A stretch of 48,912 bases of DNA from NCBI GenBank assembly GCA_946537975.1, contig CAMNGG010000226.1:1-48912 (forward strand), written 5' to 3'. This stretch comes from an uncultured Treponema sp. (GTDB lineage: Bacteria; Spirochaetota; Spirochaetia; Treponematales; Treponemataceae). Below the pieces are notes generated by a model that worked only from the letters and a program-made list of their open reading frames with translations, ran no database searches and was not told the DNA's origin. Positions 17,601 through 26,300 of the stretch are shown piece after piece (position 1 is the first letter of the stretch; every line of letters starts with the position of its first letter). The position numbers and the translations under genes were made by a program.

Positions 17601-20600
17601 TATCCAGTTCAAAGCTTCCGTTGCCGCTGTTCAAGGTAATAGCGGTCCAGTTAGTATAGTCTGTAGCGCCAGTAGTTGCATTGAGGCGTCCTGTTCTAAA
17701 GAAGGCATAATCGCTTGCTGCAAGACCGTCATCATCTGTAACGTCTATGAAAAGCTGCTTTTCTTTTAAGAGAACACGGTTATCTGCAGACATTATATTG
17801 TTCTTAGGCTTTAATGAATATTCAGAAATTGAAATTACAGGACGGTCTGTATTGCGGTCTACGATATATTCTACAGGGCTAATTCCATTATCAATTGAAG
17901 TATTACCTGCTTCATCTGTTGCTACAACTAAAATCCATACAGGCTTAGTTATTTCGTTGGTAGTAACAAAATCATAGAAATCAACATCAAATGAATAATT
18001 ATAAAGCTGAGAAATATTTCTGTTATAAGTTGTAAGTGCATCCGGATTTGCCGGAGCACTTGCAGTTGTAAGAGTTTTTAAGCGTGTATAGCCGGAAAGT
18101 GCTGCAGGAGCAGAGGCGTCTGTTGAATAGTAAAGGTCTACCTTTGCAGGGCTGCTTCCTTCGTCACTTGAAGTTCCGCTTATTGTGTTCATGCCATTAA
18201 GGCGTGTCGGGTTATTTGTGTTTACAGCAGGGCTTGAAATTGTAACTGCCGGAGCTTCTGTATCTACACGCAGAGTGGCAATCTTTGTGGCTGTCGGGTT
18301 CTTATTTCCAAGGCCATCGTGCTCTGCCCAGTCTTCTACTTCAATAGAAATTACAGGGCGCTCACCGGCATCTGCAAACCAATCTCCTTCCGGATCAAGA
18401 ATAAGATTCCATTCAACATAAGAAGATGCATTCGTTAAAGTGCATGAAGGAGTAGCAGCTGTAATTGTAGGATTTGCAGGACTCTGTGCAACAGGGCTTT
18501 CCTTATCTGGTGCATAACCTTTATAAGAGAAGGTTCCATAACCACCAGTAACATTTGTTACTACACCGTCAGCACTTGTCTGGCTTCCGTCAGTGTGAGT
18601 TACAGTGCCACTAAGACTGTCTGCATTAAGTTCCATCTTAGCAACGCCATTTACAAGAACTCTAAGTGCCTTAATTCCAGAATCAACATCATAAGCAGAA
18701 CCGCTAAGCTCAATTTTCTTTGTACCGTTTGTAAGCTGCTCGGTATGTGTTGCATTAATAACAGGAGCAGTCTGGTCAACATGTACAGAAAGAACTGTGA
18801 CAGCTCCAGTATTACCACAATTGTCGGTCGGGCGGATTACAAGATAATTAGTATTGCTTCCAGTTGTTGGAGCAAAGCCAGGAATACTTGCTGTTGCTTT
18901 CCATGCAGTTCCTTCAGCGATAGAACCCACATTAGAATCATAGAAAGAATAGTATTCCCCTTCTTTAAGCAGGAAGGTTCCTGTCTGAGCAGCACCGCTT
19001 GTTGTAAAGTCTGGAGTGCTTGAAACACTGCCAGCAGTAAATAATTTATACTCAAGTTTTGAAAGGCCACTGCCCTCTTCATTTACAAATATTTCGAAGT
19101 CTACAGAATTAAGTCTGCCGTATGAATACTCGCAGTAGCGGCCTTCGCCAAGCTTGAGGTTATTGTATTTTACAATATCTTCTCCACGGAAGTTATAACG
19201 ATTATCCGGACCTTCTCCAGTAATTATCTGTGGAGCATCCTGGTCAAATTTAATTGTAAAGCTTACGGTCTTTTTATTCTTTGCCCTATCAGTTGCTTCA
19301 AGAGTTACTGTAGCTGGAGAATTCCAGCTGCTCAAATCGATAGTTGAATCATTAAAGGTCCAGCTGGAATTTGTTGAGGTGAAAGGTCCTATTGTTGTTT
19401 CACCTTGTCCTGTTATTGTGAGTTTTATATTTTCAAATAATCCGCCGTCATCGGTAGCAGTACCGCTGATTGTAAAGGCTCCGTCTGACTTACGGATATA
19501 ATATTCTGCTGTCTGTCCTGTTACAGTTTTTTTGTAAGCAGAAGGTGCAGAGATTTCTATATCTTCAATCTTAGGTGCTTCTGTATCTACAATGAATGTA
19601 GTAGAAGCAGTTACCTTCTTGTTTCCGGCATTATCTGTTCCAATTACAGAAAGCTTACCGCCGTCACTTCCAAAATCTTCCTTACTTATTACTGCTGAAT
19701 AAGTATGATTTGTGCTGTCATATTCAAATGAGGATAATGGTTTCAGGTCGAGAGTCTCTGTTGTCGACTCTACATCAAAATAGTGATTGCCGATTGTAAA
19801 CTGCAATGGACGAATATGTCCGTTTTCATCTGTTGCTATACCACTTTCTCCACTACCGTCATTATAAATACCGCTTATTTCAAAGCCGTTAAAGCCTTCT
19901 GCTGTATTATTTATATAAATAGTTTCTGCTAAATTATTTCCTTCGGAATCTTTTACAGTAAGAGAAGGAGCAATAGTATCTATTCTAAGTGTTTTTTCTA
20001 CAATTGTTGATTCATTACCTGCACTGTCTATTGCCTTAAGGGCTAAATGCTTTTCAGTACCAGAGCCTTCAAAAGTGATGTTTGCCTTCCAGCTGGTCTG
20101 GTCAGCTGTATTTGTTGAATCTGGCTCCATGTTATTCCAGCTTACAGAAGAAGGAACTGCCGATGCAGAATAATTCAATGAATATACAAGAGATACTACC
20201 GATGAAAGACTGTCGCTTGCCTTTACAGAGAATAAACCGTTATTTTTGTTGTACCAGCCTGCACTAATAGAGTTTCCGTCCATCTTTACTGAATCAGCAT
20301 CTATTGCTGGAGGTGTAACATCTATAGAGAATTCCAGTGTCTGCATAGAAGTATGATTTGCTGCCTGACCTGCATTGCTTGCATACTTATCTGCTGCATA
20401 ATATTCAATTTTGTAAGAACCGTTTCCAAGGCTTGTTACCGGAACTGTATCTGACCAGTCTGCACCTGTTACTACAGAGCCTGTAACTGCTAAAGTACCA
20501 AAGCCAGCCGGTAAAGAAGCAGCTGGAATTTCAGTTCCATTTTTATAAACTTTTCTGGTAATTGTAGCTACGCCGCTACCGTCTTTTACTGTACCTTCTA

Positions 20601-23379
20601 CAGAAAAGTTATCTTTATAATAGGTTTGAGCCGAAGAAGTTGGGCTTGTGATTTCAAGGACTGGTGCACCGTTATCCTTTTTAATTTCAATTGTTTCTGC
20701 TGCTTTGTATGCTGAATCTTCAGAATCACCGAAACCAAGCTTTCCTGTAGCAAGCCCCTTATTATCTTCTGCCTTAACAATAATCTTATACTCGCCTTCT
20801 CCATCAGGAAGTGTTATTGCAAGTGGACAAGATGTGCTGCCGGAAGTTAAAGTTCCAAAGCTTACAGGGGATTCTGCTCCTGGAGTTCCCGGTCTTAACT
20901 TCCGATAGAATACCTGAACCTGCGACAAACCGTCATCGTCCGTAACGTTTCCAATAATAACCGCAGGATTTGTAAAGATTACATTGTCACCAGTATTAGT
21001 AAAGGTAACTTTAGGGCGGTCAGTTTCCTGCTTTATATGTAAAAGATATGGAAGTTCAAGAACATTTCCAACCTTATCTTTTGCGTAAATGTTAAGAGTA
21101 TATTCTGAATTATCTGTTAAAACTGTTGTATCAAAATCAAAGTTCCAGGCAACTCCAGAAAGAGTGATAGGAGTTGGAGTTGTAGAACCAGTCTGATAAT
21201 AATACAAAGGACTTGTTGTAGCGAGTCCGCTGCCAGAATCTGAAACAGTTCCAAAAATTTTGACTTCGCCGTTTACATAATCAAGACCTGCTTCTGTAAC
21301 CGTTGGAGAAACAACAATTTCGCTGGCTGTGATTTCCGGCTTCTTATTATCCAGCTTAAATTCAAACTCAGTAGGGTCGCTCTTAACTGTGAGAGAGTCT
21401 TCTGCAATAAAGGCAACCTTAACCTTATATGAGCCCGGTTTTTCCGGATTAAGAGTTTTGCCGTCTGCCTTTGTAATTTCTGCAGTGAAGTTATAAACAT
21501 AGCCTTCAGAAGCTAACCCTGCATAAGTTCTGCTAAAACCAGAAATTTCGCAGCTGTAATCTGAAGCAGGAATTACACGTTCTTCTGAAGTAGTTGTATC
21601 TATTACTGTTATCTTTGAAACACAGATTTTATCTGTTGTCTGGTTAGTAAGGTCTTCATCCGTTCCAATTTCAATTTCGTTAATTAGATTTCCACCGTCA
21701 TCGGAAGTCTGTTTAGCGGCAGTAACAATCTTACCTTTAATTTTGATTCCACCTTCATTGCGTGGTAAATCAACATCGCTTCCACTGTAATATTCGTTTT
21801 CTTTATAATATCCGCCAGAGGCTGGAGACTCAAAAGAAACTCTTGGAGCCGCAAAGCTTGAATAACGCTTAAAACCAAACCTCTTGCCGTCTTCGCTTTC
21901 TATAGGATTACCAGAGGTATCCTCTCCACTTACCATTTTGAATTCATAATAATGGTTTATCTTAAGACCTGCTGTACCATCCGAGAACTGGAGTTGAGAA
22001 TCAGACTGGTTCAACATTGTCTTCAATTCAACATCCGGCTCAGAGCTATTCGATACCAGAGTTAAATGAGGTGTAGTTGCTGTAATTGGAGCTGGTGTAA
22101 CTCCAAGATGATAGAGTTCTATTGTTATAGAATTTTTATTTAAGGCAATACCGTCTCCACCAGATTTTAATACAAGAGGAACTGCAGAACCTGGTTCATA
22201 GGTTGTAAAATCCTGTTCAGTTTCATCATATTCAAAATTTGTAATTGACCAGACCGGGTTGCTCTTTGGGTCAATAGAAAACTTAGAAGAAAGAGCGGCA
22301 TCAATATTCTGACTTGAGGCCGAATTTCCTGTTGTATTAAGAGAGCTGATAATTCCAGGAATTTCTGCTTCGGAATAAGAAGACTGGCCTCTTAAAAGAA
22401 GCATCAGATTTCTTGCATTAAGAGATTTTGTATCTTCACTGAAAAGATTCTTATTAAAATCATCACTTAGAATATAATACTGGGTAGTTTTATTTCCTTC
22501 CTCTACACCAGAGTCTTTAGGGTCTTTATATACCTTTGCGCTGTCTTCAAGAAGGAAGCCGCAATAATAAATTTTCTTTGTATAGGCAGCAAGACTTGCC
22601 GCAGATGAAATGTCTACAACTTCACCATAAATCGTATTATAGTTCTGAGTTAAAACTGCGGAAGCGGCATTTTGCACACTCTGATCTACCTTTGCGATAG
22701 TAAGCGGATTATCAGAAGACATAGTTCCAAAGCCGCTTATTTCCAGGGTTCTTGGTTCTGCATCTATGAAGGTATGGGTGCTGTCGTTGTATTCACGGTA
22801 ATAAAGAGTAAGCTTTTTAGTTTCATGCTCTTCCGAAATATCACCAATAATATTGAGGGTACGGCCATAAATCGAAGGCTTTTCTGTACCAAAAGCAAGA
22901 GGCTTACTTACAAGCAGAACCGGTGCAGTATTATCTATATTGATTGGAATGCTGGATTCCTGAGAAGCATTCTTATTCTTATCGTAAGAAACTGCTGTAA
23001 GAATGTAATCGCCATCAGGGAATTCCCACTGCTTATAAGACTCAAAAGCAGAATAGTCTCCTTCGGTTTTCTGATTCAGGGTAACCGTCCATGCATTCTT
23101 ATCATCATTTAATGTTGCTTTATATGGACCATACTTTTCTTTTGACGAAGCATTTGTAAGCGTTACATCCACATAGTCCATTGCAAGATCATCATCACAC
23201 TTTCCTGCGGCAACAAAAGAATCGCGGATAACTGCATTCTTTGGCGGATAAGAAATTTCAACTGTTGGATTCGCAGTATCAACTGCGTCTCCAAGACCAA
23301 TGTTGCAGGAAAGGGCAAACAAAGCAATAAGAGAGGTAAATAAAATAATAGATGTCTTAAAAAGCTTTTTCTTCATCAT
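11608..23379 (-). CDS. Giant Ig-like repeat lipoprotein A (3923 aa)
   Basis: A protein of roughly 400 kDa with an N-terminal lipoprotein signal; the lipobox LFALSC ends at Cys25 and NIGLG follows. I count about 19 Ig-like module boundaries of the type DNTAP, ETDRP, DTEAP, DRNTDRP or PQGSRP. Most modules contain the W-x-G-x-Y-x-A-x-D-x-AGN pattern. Ca-binding-loop motifs occur near residues 2322 (DCNNDGSWTTAD), 2823 (DEDGNGKVDEDE, a perfect EF-hand loop) and 3291 (DIDGDGKND). From about 3250 there is a TIG-like strand pair (IGVYGFNL), then from about 3540 repeats such as IHIAAYDKDAGDIRYAKL and VVVMVWYDEEDGNLMYTYN that look like beta-propeller blades. It ends in ETAQKQ. The ribosome-binding site AAGGAGG overlaps the stop of gene B. 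Function is unknown; a surface adhesin or glycan-binding role is inferred. Confidence 0.93.
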   Translation of the reverse strand: MMKKKLFKTSIILFTSLIALFALSCNIGLGDAVDTANPTVEISYPPKNAVIRDSFVAAGKCDDDLAMDYVDVTLTNASSKEKYGPYKATLNDDKNAWTVTLNQKTEGDYSAFESYKQWEFPDGDYILTAVSYDKNKNASQESSIPINIDNTAPVLLVSKPLAFGTEKPSIYGRTLNIIGDISEEHETKKLTLYYREYNDSTHTFIDAEPRTLEISGFGTMSSDNPLTIAKVDQSVQNAASAVLTQNYNTIYGEVVDISSAASLAAYTKKIYYCGFLLEDSAKVYKDPKDSGVEEGNKTTQYYILSDDFNKNLFSEDTKSLNARNLMLLLRGQSSYSEAEIPGIISSLNTTGNSASSQNIDAALSSKFSIDPKSNPVWSITNFEYDETEQDFTTYEPGSAVPLVLKSGGDGIALNKNSITIELYHLGVTPAPITATTPHLTLVSNSSEPDVELKTMLNQSDSQLQFSDGTAGLKINHYYEFKMVSGEDTSGNPIESEDGKRFGFKRYSSFAAPRVSFESPASGGYYKENEYYSGSDVDLPRNEGGIKIKGKIVTAAKQTSDDGGNLINEIEIGTDEDLTNQTTDKICVSKITVIDTTTSEERVIPASDYSCEISGFSRTYAGLASEGYVYNFTAEITKADGKTLNPEKPGSYKVKVAFIAEDSLTVKSDPTEFEFKLDNKKPEITASEIVVSPTVTEAGLDYVNGEVKIFGTVSDSGSGLATTSPLYYYQTGSTTPTPITLSGVAWNFDFDTTVLTDNSEYTLNIYAKDKVGNVLELPYLLHIKQETDRPKVTFTNTGDNVIFTNPAVIIGNVTDDDGLSQVQVFYRKLRPGTPGAESPVSFGTLTSGSTSCPLAITLPDGEGEYKIIVKAEDNKGLATGKLGFGDSEDSAYKAAETIEIKKDNGAPVLEITSPTSSAQTYYKDNFSVEGTVKDGSGVATITRKVYKNGTEIPAASLPAGFGTLAVTGSVVTGADWSDTVPVTSLGNGSYKIEYYAADKYASNAGQAANHTSMQTLEFSIDVTPPAIDADSVKMDGNSISAGWYNKNNGLFSVKASDSLSSVVSLVYSLNYSASAVPSSVSWNNMEPDSTNTADQTSWKANITFEGSGTEKHLALKAIDSAGNESTIVEKTLRIDTIAPSLTVKDSEGNNLAETIYINNTAEGFNGFEISGIYNDGSGESGIATDENGHIRPLQFTIGNHYFDVESTTETLDLKPLSSFEYDSTNHTYSAVISKEDFGSDGGKLSVIGTDNAGNKKVTASTTFIVDTEAPKIEDIEISAPSAYKKTVTGQTAEYYIRKSDGAFTISGTATDDGGLFENIKLTITGQGETTIGPFTSTNSSWTFNDSTIDLSSWNSPATVTLEATDRAKNKKTVSFTIKFDQDAPQIITGEGPDNRYNFRGEDIVKYNNLKLGEGRYCEYSYGRLNSVDFEIFVNEEGSGLSKLEYKLFTAGSVSSTPDFTTSGAAQTGTFLLKEGEYYSFYDSNVGSIAEGTAWKATASIPGFAPTTGSNTNYLVIRPTDNCGNTGAVTVLSVHVDQTAPVINATHTEQLTNGTKKIELSGSAYDVDSGIKALRVLVNGVAKMELNADSLSGTVTHTDGSQTSADGVVTNVTGGYGTFSYKGYAPDKESPVAQSPANPTITAATPSCTLTNASSYVEWNLILDPEGDWFADAGERPVISIEVEDWAEHDGLGNKNPTATKIATLRVDTEAPAVTISSPAVNTNNPTRLNGMNTISGTSSDEGSSPAKVDLYYSTDASAPAALSGYTRLKTLTTASAPANPDALTTYNRNISQLYNYSFDVDFYDFVTTNEITKPVWILVVATDEAGNTSIDNGISPVEYIVDRNTDRPVISISEYSLKPKNNIMSADNRVLLKEKQLFIDVTDDDGLAASDYAFFRTGRLNATTGATDYTNWTAITLNSGNGSFELDSDGKQIIEFKIIDANGTEFTSTAGDWKKVYVEDLKGNKYGLETEGSSYAAPVIYTILDTELPVVAIEGVSTDDGATWTAPDSFTTVLGGDTEEIKLKIHATDNGSGIKTNADGSPSADAVTLTKKIGSGAGQPVTVTPSTVAGEAGIYYATIDCTIGDGLMNITVTAQDNASRTGTATKQFRIDNTDPEITVSTPASGSEQSDQIFAVGTFTESVNFWYAVSPVETSPDATTSWTYIKKNPESGEVTSGNTFPVTNKAGETIPLASLATVCAYREYSNSAVSTFNIQFDGATNSTPDHTYDLNGWLKAMGITIQEDLVSTTNPFEDLITLYLHLKAVDSAGNKKEVAWPILVNPQGSRPTVEFSYPAADEENPILGGKINLMGSAKGKHTITEVYMQIDCNNDGSWTTADETILASDDYGYTLENIPGLYYPGTTTLQKGIKINVNGSVWSQKINENREFNPAETGTPRQIKVRVYARDTSAVPPLLSSAKIKSFRVDNDLPQIDQDIKLVQWNTGFDASTGLVVEASGDNAGSISFAEGSVKAQRSYTDRMYVSGKWYVIGKVTDDSGISQVALGETEDTATAIGNSLGSDGSIKKAFVTGGKTNYVFCFPVGSDTTNAVDVSEVTLRATDNGSGSNAKTQTKQFIVNYDNKAPDVTPIAANKKIFNTNGLYTIESEAYENTVNNKNQSGIERIVFYFTRNVTSQATKIFDPMLKVNTSGNIMDYSGLPYEDDLYWQSAEVTEVNQTSITVSSLPSCAHKYGLAKVNGVIYRIESIEGTSVTLSGAPGETSSALFAIANVIDNTNPENIPGEYNTLTTDYGYGYPTGIYDDGDLMPEHLTKVGTKYNWDATINSRNISDGSVTLHYIAFDKAGNRAALDVAAMVQNNAPRIAGATIGIDEDGNGKVDEDEFYNNDLYSNCYEDGMDGAKKAIDVTIPKTSTAASPVSAIKIRRTLVIKPEIVGGNGALTYTYSVAKRKTTNDGWNDPYYSYTTPGSIGTGTAETETVLNGEIKLPLKQLLAKDDDDNNITDGANQKFAFTIHDSTPGENQKAVMNVIMDVELNDTAPALNKIIPFYWKDAENNSLAENSREKGHIELSKDLPSSFTAGGTGIYGLNPKISGAIKLEGIAQDNSLLKNLSVKLTNSEGSVLLNQVIAEYNGSWPEETTGSGWSTKITQATYGELLAAGYITALPSGKTADQKVPYASQEYGHVVHWTWTLDTEEAGIAVQAGLVITVGALDYGKPSLNGNGAAVYVNNNAFANNGVTGTVAQTGGDNGQAAHTCKYSVDVVPYIRGFKTALSKKSKKEDTSEYDRTALGHYPVARTERIGVYGFNLAGATLYDSPVDAAGNALTSHTAVLGTTKTKDIDGDGKNDTSIFVYATAADALTDFTSSAVYVKVGNIESLNNKNDNDAQGSYGVAAADIPERDDYGKEDTYETFSNFYNRMPNETSNYGLTDDTYLDIWYFDSRAAKPSKPGVISDPIMKINPSSDLIGFAYQSGPRVFSMAKKDNSYQEWLGDFDNLSATGFTYDSEGNTFGTALGGDINGASSVAKFAFMTSLWGQSGTGNDRNKSGDRHQRFEQIGQIGTKADKSPAGANNQTDAEGNYIDKSRVLSPSLAVSGSGANAKVYLAYYDHMNQEIRFRWASQPKSYNDKRGWNGIGYISDAYGSKNLGDNGEKVNLHGETVKMDKYNVYQFAIIAESAAYTYDAQGKGSPTTTTALGNPGSYVAIDVIPDGGTNADNTKYDVVVMVWYDEEDGNLMYTYNKKDLSTLGADFEGSAKTKDNWYGPEQIFTGAGQYCQIKVAGDNSIHIAAYDKDAGDIRYAKLGSYVIDGDHPYSEDTMSCVVDSNGIVGTNLTIDVAMNGTGNNAKAIPYISYYGSFGPKMAYLTEEGAALTSLAKGTAKEDGDCFTGYWEVSNVPTPSNAPKDRVNVAVWKDSAGVIKNSVHTADTSHEGSGTTSANGTTYGNGTAYPVVAYEIRPTSAEGYMETAQKQ

Positions 23380-23391
23380 TTTTCCACCTCC

Positions 23392-26300
23392 TTACTGCAT
23401 CTGTGCGGTTTCTATAGTATCGTCGCCGCCATTATCTATTGAATAACCAAGAACCGGATAAGCCGTTCCATTACCCCAGATTGTACCGTTATCTTTATCT
23501 GCAGAAGAACTTCCAATTGTACCATCTGTTTTCTTGGAATCTATTTGCTTACCATTTGCATCTTTCCAAAGCGCTACGTTAATTCTGTTATCCAGATTAT
23601 TACGTCTCTTTACTTCCAGGTCGGCGATTGTGCTGGTATTTGGTACATAACCAACTTCCCAGTCACCTGTAAACATATCGTTTACAGCACCGTCTTTTAC
23701 TGTAGATGTATGCTTATATGCTATTTTCGGCATATTTCCGCAGGTGTATGATATATACGGTACTGGATTATTATCTGCATCCAGCGCAACATCCATAATC
23801 ATATGTGAACCAGTCTCGTTGAAAGAATCTACTATGCAAGACATTGAATCTTCTGAATATGCAGAATTATAGGCTGGCAGATATGCATAACGGAGATCTC
23901 CGCTCTGATTATCGTAAGCAGTAATATGTACACCACCCTTTCCATCTACCTTTATCTGACAGTATTCTCCGGCATTTTCGAAGATTGTTTTTTCTCCAGT
24001 CCAGTTTACACGGTTCAGGCCCCGGTAATTTGCATCCTTTCCGGCTGTACCGGTAGAATTCTTAGTTGCATCGTCAGACTGCCAGGTAAGATCACGAGGA
24101 TTTGTATTGTATGCATATTTCAATGCCTTTGCCGCAACGTCATACCAGACAATTACAACAACGTCGTGGTCAATTGATGTGTTCTCAACAATTGTATCTG
24201 TATTATCGACCTTCACGAGCTTATATTTTGGAACTACATCTAGGGCAACAAATTCACCAGCTCCCCCAAGAGGTGTTCCTGTATACTGATATTGAGTACC
24301 TGAAGGAAGGTTTGTAGAAGCATTTGTCGCAATTACCTGAGAAGTAGAACAAGAGTATTTTTTGTAACTTGAACTTGCAACAAACATTTCTTTTTTATTT
24401 GTATTTCCGGCCTTAAATCGAATTTCATCATTAAAGCTGTCATAATAAGCCAGATACATATTTGTTGTATTAGTTGTTGTAGAATTCTCCGCCTTTGAAG
24501 TTGCAATGCTTGGACTACGAACCTTGTATCGCAAATCTATATTTGCCCCATCAGTTTCTGAACGTTTTCCTTTCTGATTAACGTATTCGAAATTAACTGA
24601 ACCTTTATCTGTTCCAGAGGTATCTAGTATCCAGAATTTTACTGGGTCAACTTCATCACCGCCGGCATCAATTGCATAAGACCAGCCTCTGTAGTCATAA
24701 GCAAGGAAAGAAGTTGTTCGTGCATCACCGACTCCAGTTTTACCTCTATCTTTATAGGAATTGTCTTTTCCATTTGGTGTAGCAAAGTGCATAGAACTAT
24801 TAAGGAAAGAGAAACCAATAATCTTAGAAACAGGGTTTATCTTCATTACAACTTCTTCTATACGTCCAGAAGGATTTGGTTTACCTGCTTCACTGTTAAA
24901 GTTCCAGACATCAAGCACAGTATCATCTGTCAAAATATAGTTATTTGAGCTGTTAGGCTTATGGTTGTAGAAGTATTTATTATAAGTTGTCTGAGTTGCC
25001 TTCTTTCCATAATTTGCACGCTGAGGCAATGAAGCTGTTGCACTGCCCTTTGCATCGTTATCGTTATAATTGTTAAGACTAATTATTGCGTTGGCTCCAG
25101 TACCACTGCCGTATTTTACATAAACATTACCGCTGGTAAAGTAATTGAGAGCGTTAGCCGCTGTAGGATAAACGTCAATTGTAGAATCATCTGCGCCATC
25201 GCCATCCAAATCCTTAGTCTTTGTTGTTGCAAGGGCTGCAGAATGAGGAGTTGTCGGGTTACCCTCTGCATCAACAGGGCTGTCGTAAAGCGTTGTGTTC
25301 AAGAGATTAAAGCCGTAAAGACCAATGCGTTCTGTTTTAGCTACCGGATAGTGTCCGAGAGCTGTTCTGTCCATTTCTGAAGAATCATTCTGCTTCTTCT
25401 TTGCAGAAAGCTTAGTCTTAATTCCCATAATATATGGAACTACATCAATCTTGTATTTACAGGTATAAGCTGCACTTCCGTCGCTTGTACCGCCTGTCTG
25501 GCCTACAGTGCCAGTAACACCATTATATGCAAAAGGATTTGGAGTATATGATACACTACCGCCGCTGAGACTTGGCAAGCCCTGATCTGCCGCAGAAACT
25601 GTAATTACAAGATCCAGCTGAGGGTTAATGCTCATTGCGGCAACTTCGGTTTCTATTGTCATTTCCCAGTGAACTACATGACCATAAGCTTGGCTTGTAT
25701 AAGGAACATAATCACTTCCTTCAACGCCCTGTGGAAGTGCACTTATATAACCAGCAGCCATAAACTCATCGTAAGTTGCATTTCTGATTACAACGCTCCA
25801 GCCAGAGTTAGCCGCAGGAGAGGCTGGTGCCATAAAGCCTGTTTCTGCTGCTGAACTATCGTAGCTTGCAATATTATAGGTATGAGCACCTGCACCTTCA
25901 CCAATTATTACAGAAAGTGAAGAAAGGACAATATTATCCTGTGCAATTCCTTCAAGCTTAAAGGCTCCAGAAACCTTAGGGTCGCGGTCAAAGATTCCGG
26001 ATGTTGCAGTTGCACTAAAGGCAGCAGGTAAATCCTTAGTCAAATCAATATGACCATTATCCTTACTGTTTCCTTTAAGAGAATTTGATGAACTGCTATT
26101 CCAGTAAAATGGGATAATCTTGTTTGTAGCAGGAGTTACATCCTTCAAAGCTACATCAAGAATCATGTTAAGGTTAGCACTCTGACTTGCTACACCAGAG
26201 CTGCCTGGTGTTGAATCTGTAATAGTAAATACAAACTTCTGGTTTTCACCGTCTGTTATTTCGTTGTTAGAAGCATCCTTTGCAAGCAGCTGGGCTACAG

